The notes under the pieces: model-generated
The model's database searches: none
Seen by the model: the letters and a program-made list of their open reading frames with translations, nothing else
Told to the model about the DNA's origin: nothing
From: Limnoperna fortunei
Taxonomy: Eukaryota; Mollusca; Bivalvia; Mytilida; Modiolidae
Reading direction: 5' to 3'
NCBI GenBank assembly: GCA_944474755.1
Contig: OX104114.1
Location: 78,044,623-78,108,622, forward strand
Length of the DNA stretch: 64,000 bases
In this document: piece by piece, positions 61,920 through 64,000 of the stretch
Layout: every line of letters starts with the position of its first letter
Position numbering within the stretch: position 1 is the stretch's first letter
Program-made: the position numbers and the translations under genes

Positions 61920-64000
61920 ACAAAAATGATTTACGCTTCCATCAGTTTCTGATTTTTGATAGTAAAACTATTATTTGTGTTTTATCTCTCATGCCTTGAC
62001 TGTAAATTGGAACAAAATTAACCAAGAGCTATCACCTTGGTAATTCACAACAAAAAATGCAAAAAAAAAAACAACACAAATATTGAATTGTTATAAAAAC
62101 CCAGAAAATCTTGTGCAATTATGTTTAATATAACAATCTTTGGGTTAATTCAGTAGTTAACTGGTTTTCTTTTACAGCTGTGCAAAATTATCCTTATGAG
62201 TGAGATTCACCCCTCATATATATCAAAAAGCTAGGCAGAAAACACTAGGTGCATTCGTTGAACATTTTATGCTACTTTACTTGAATAGAACTCTGTCTTT
62301 TTGTGTATTTCTAGTGTTTATTCTATTCTGCTTAAAACTTTATAATTTTAAAAGCTAATAATCTTAAATCTTGAATTGCTAATGAAACAGAATACATGTA
62401 ACCTTTAACTGTCATCATATCATGCAAAGTTTATAGAAGACATCACCTACCTTTAATTCATTTGCAGTATTCTACTCTGCATCAAATGTTGGTTTCTGTA
62501 CCTTTTTTTGAAAAGCAAAAAGAAAAAAAACATCCATTTTCTGTTAATTAATTAGAGGCCACCTGTTGGCCTTGTTATGTAATCACAGGTGTTATGAACA
62601 CATGTTTGAATAAACAATTTCATGAGGTACATCCTGGCTAGCTGGCATCCAACTTTTATGTCCCTATTCAACTTTTGGAAATCATGTATTCCTATTTATC
62701 CAACTTGAATACTTCTCACATGTTAAAGTGTTTATTTAACAATAACTAGGTGTCATTTGTACAAAGTGGCAGTGTAATTTGTTCCAGGACAATGACATTC
62801 ATTCATACATGTGATATTTCTCTCAGCCCAATGTGTGAGACTGGACTAAATTTTGTGTGAGATTTTTAGTCGACCCTGATTTTGCGTTATTATTAGCGTT
62901 TTCATACTTTGATTTTGTTTGTTGTTTTGTTGTTTCATCTTAATGTTTAACCATGTTTATGATTATTCTCTGTTGTTCTTGGTGGAGCCTGTATTGGATA
63001 TATTTGTCCCCTCTTGGACTGTACCTGACACTCATGAAATGAATAAAAGTTGAAGTATTTCGGCAAGTTTTAACTCTTTGAAAGTTGTAAATCTAGAATT
63101 TTGTAATATTTGTTATATAAAAATTATAGCCAGCATTATGTACATGAATGTTCCCATTTAGTTTACCTTACAAATCTATCATGAGTTAATAGTAGAAATT
63201 GTTGTACAAAATAAACTTTAAAAATATTATTTTCTTTGAACTAATTCTTAATTAATTAATGAACAAATATTATGTTTGTCTTTGAACTAATTGTTAATTA
63301 ATTAATTAACTTGTATTTACCCCTAAAAAACATTGTCACTTTATTTCCAATTAATTTTGACCATATTCCTTAATTTAGTAACACCCAAAATAATCAATAG
63401 TGTAATTTCGATAATCTGGGGATTTTATCTACCGCTCAATGAAAAATCTATTGTAAACAAAGATGGCGGCTTACGAAATAGCAAGATGCTTGGTGCTGAA
63501 ATAATATCAATTTTCTTTTACTTTACATCATTTGTTTTGCGTGAGATCGTTGTCTCACGCCGTGAGAGCATGGGGACCTTCAGAATTGCGTGAGTTTTTG
63601 TCTCACGCCGTGAGATATGACATGTATGCATTCATTTTGTAATTTTGGGGAGAAAAAATTACTTAATAAGCATCGTATACACTACATGATGCAGTATTTT
63701 ACCTTTGAAAGCTGTTTAATTGAAGGTTATATATACTGCCAGAAGGACAGACAAAATCTTACCCTGACAAAATCTCTTTGAAGTGTAATTTAGCATAGGG
63801 GACAAAATCCTCCCCCCCCCCCCCCCCCCCATGTAAATTTACAAGGCAAAATCCCTCCCTAATCTGATTATGATAATATCGATAAGTATTGTTCATCTTG
63901 TTTGATACTTTTTTAGGTAATACTTGAAATGATTAATGAGACTAAGATAAAAACATGGTTATTTTATTTTTTCTCTTGGATACATTGAGTCGGTATAGTT
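61920..64000. other. AT-rich right flank with short repeats
   Basis: No host exon recognised. Two copies of GCGTGAG(N7-8)CTCACGC followed by CGTGAGA lie at 63539-63566 and 63588-63615. ATTAATTAATT repeats occur at 63240-63310. A start-like AAAGATGGCGGCTTACG at 63461 opens only 14 codons. Confidence 0.4.
63812..63830. repeat. C19 homopolymer
   Basis: Nineteen consecutive C in a locally repetitive context ('ACAAAATCCTC' ... 'GCAAAATCCCTCC'). Confidence 0.85.

Noticed and set aside
63461..63505. ATGGCGGCTTACG start as a new gene
   Set aside because: The frame closes after 14 codons, the only GT (GTGCTG) is a poor donor, and no downstream exon is seen.
10057..63615. CRISPR array or bacterial operon structure
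   Set aside because: Tandem arrays here have no unique spacers, the main gene has spliceosomal introns, and all mobile elements are of eukaryotic type.

Overview
The window looks like nuclear DNA of a bivalve mollusc, probably a mytilid mussel. The evidence is AT-rich sequence, one intron-rich animal gene spread over 45 kb, and dense molluscan-type repeats (tRNA-derived SINEs with a GCTG...GGCGTTAAA-like 3' end, tandem-core 'pearl/Helentron-like' elements, many foldback elements). The species is an inference; no species-diagnostic gene is present.

The one host gene I can establish is an extended synaptotagmin (E-Syt2/3 type) on the minus strand, 60411 down to 15382. I could place 21 coding exons whose junctions are all GT/AG and whose phases agree. 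They join into 2463 nt, an 820-residue protein with no internal stop. Its layout is ER hairpin, SMP lipid-transfer domain, C2A, C2B, a charged Ser/Pro-rich linker, and C2C: an ER-plasma membrane contact-site tether.

The left flank (1-15.4 kb) holds no recognisable host gene but many transposon relics. These are two different broken Tc1-like transposases (1-853 and 4205-5192), a non-autonomous element with perfect 40-bp terminal inverted repeats (2513-3386), a palindrome-rich foldback family (2.3-2.9 kb and 7.6-8.2 kb), and a decayed FLYWCH zinc finger/MULE-type gene (8560-9400). tRNA-like SINEs follow, then an AT-rich stretch that may include the E-Syt 3' UTR.

The introns carry most of the novelty. 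Intron 15 holds a complete-looking DIRS1-like tyrosine-recombinase retrotransposon (23376-28694). It has Gag, RT/RNase H/Dam-like and recombinase frames, inverted terminal repeats, and an internal complementary region that matches the two outer ends joined together. Beside it is a 2-kb array of ~167-bp repeats bounded by TCAGGTGAGC inverted termini. Intron 14 holds a 45-bp minisatellite of about 24 copies that stays open in several frames. Introns 3, 4, 16 and 17 contain nested or duplicated insertions whose target-site duplications can be read directly. Several long near-perfect hairpins occur, the strongest at 61.6-61.9 kb.

The right flank (60.4-64 kb) contains the E-Syt 5' region, one weak candidate for a divergent first exon, the long hairpin and low-complexity sequence. 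Nothing here acts as a multi-gene operon: the interplay is between one conserved gene and many generations of mobile elements inserted into it.
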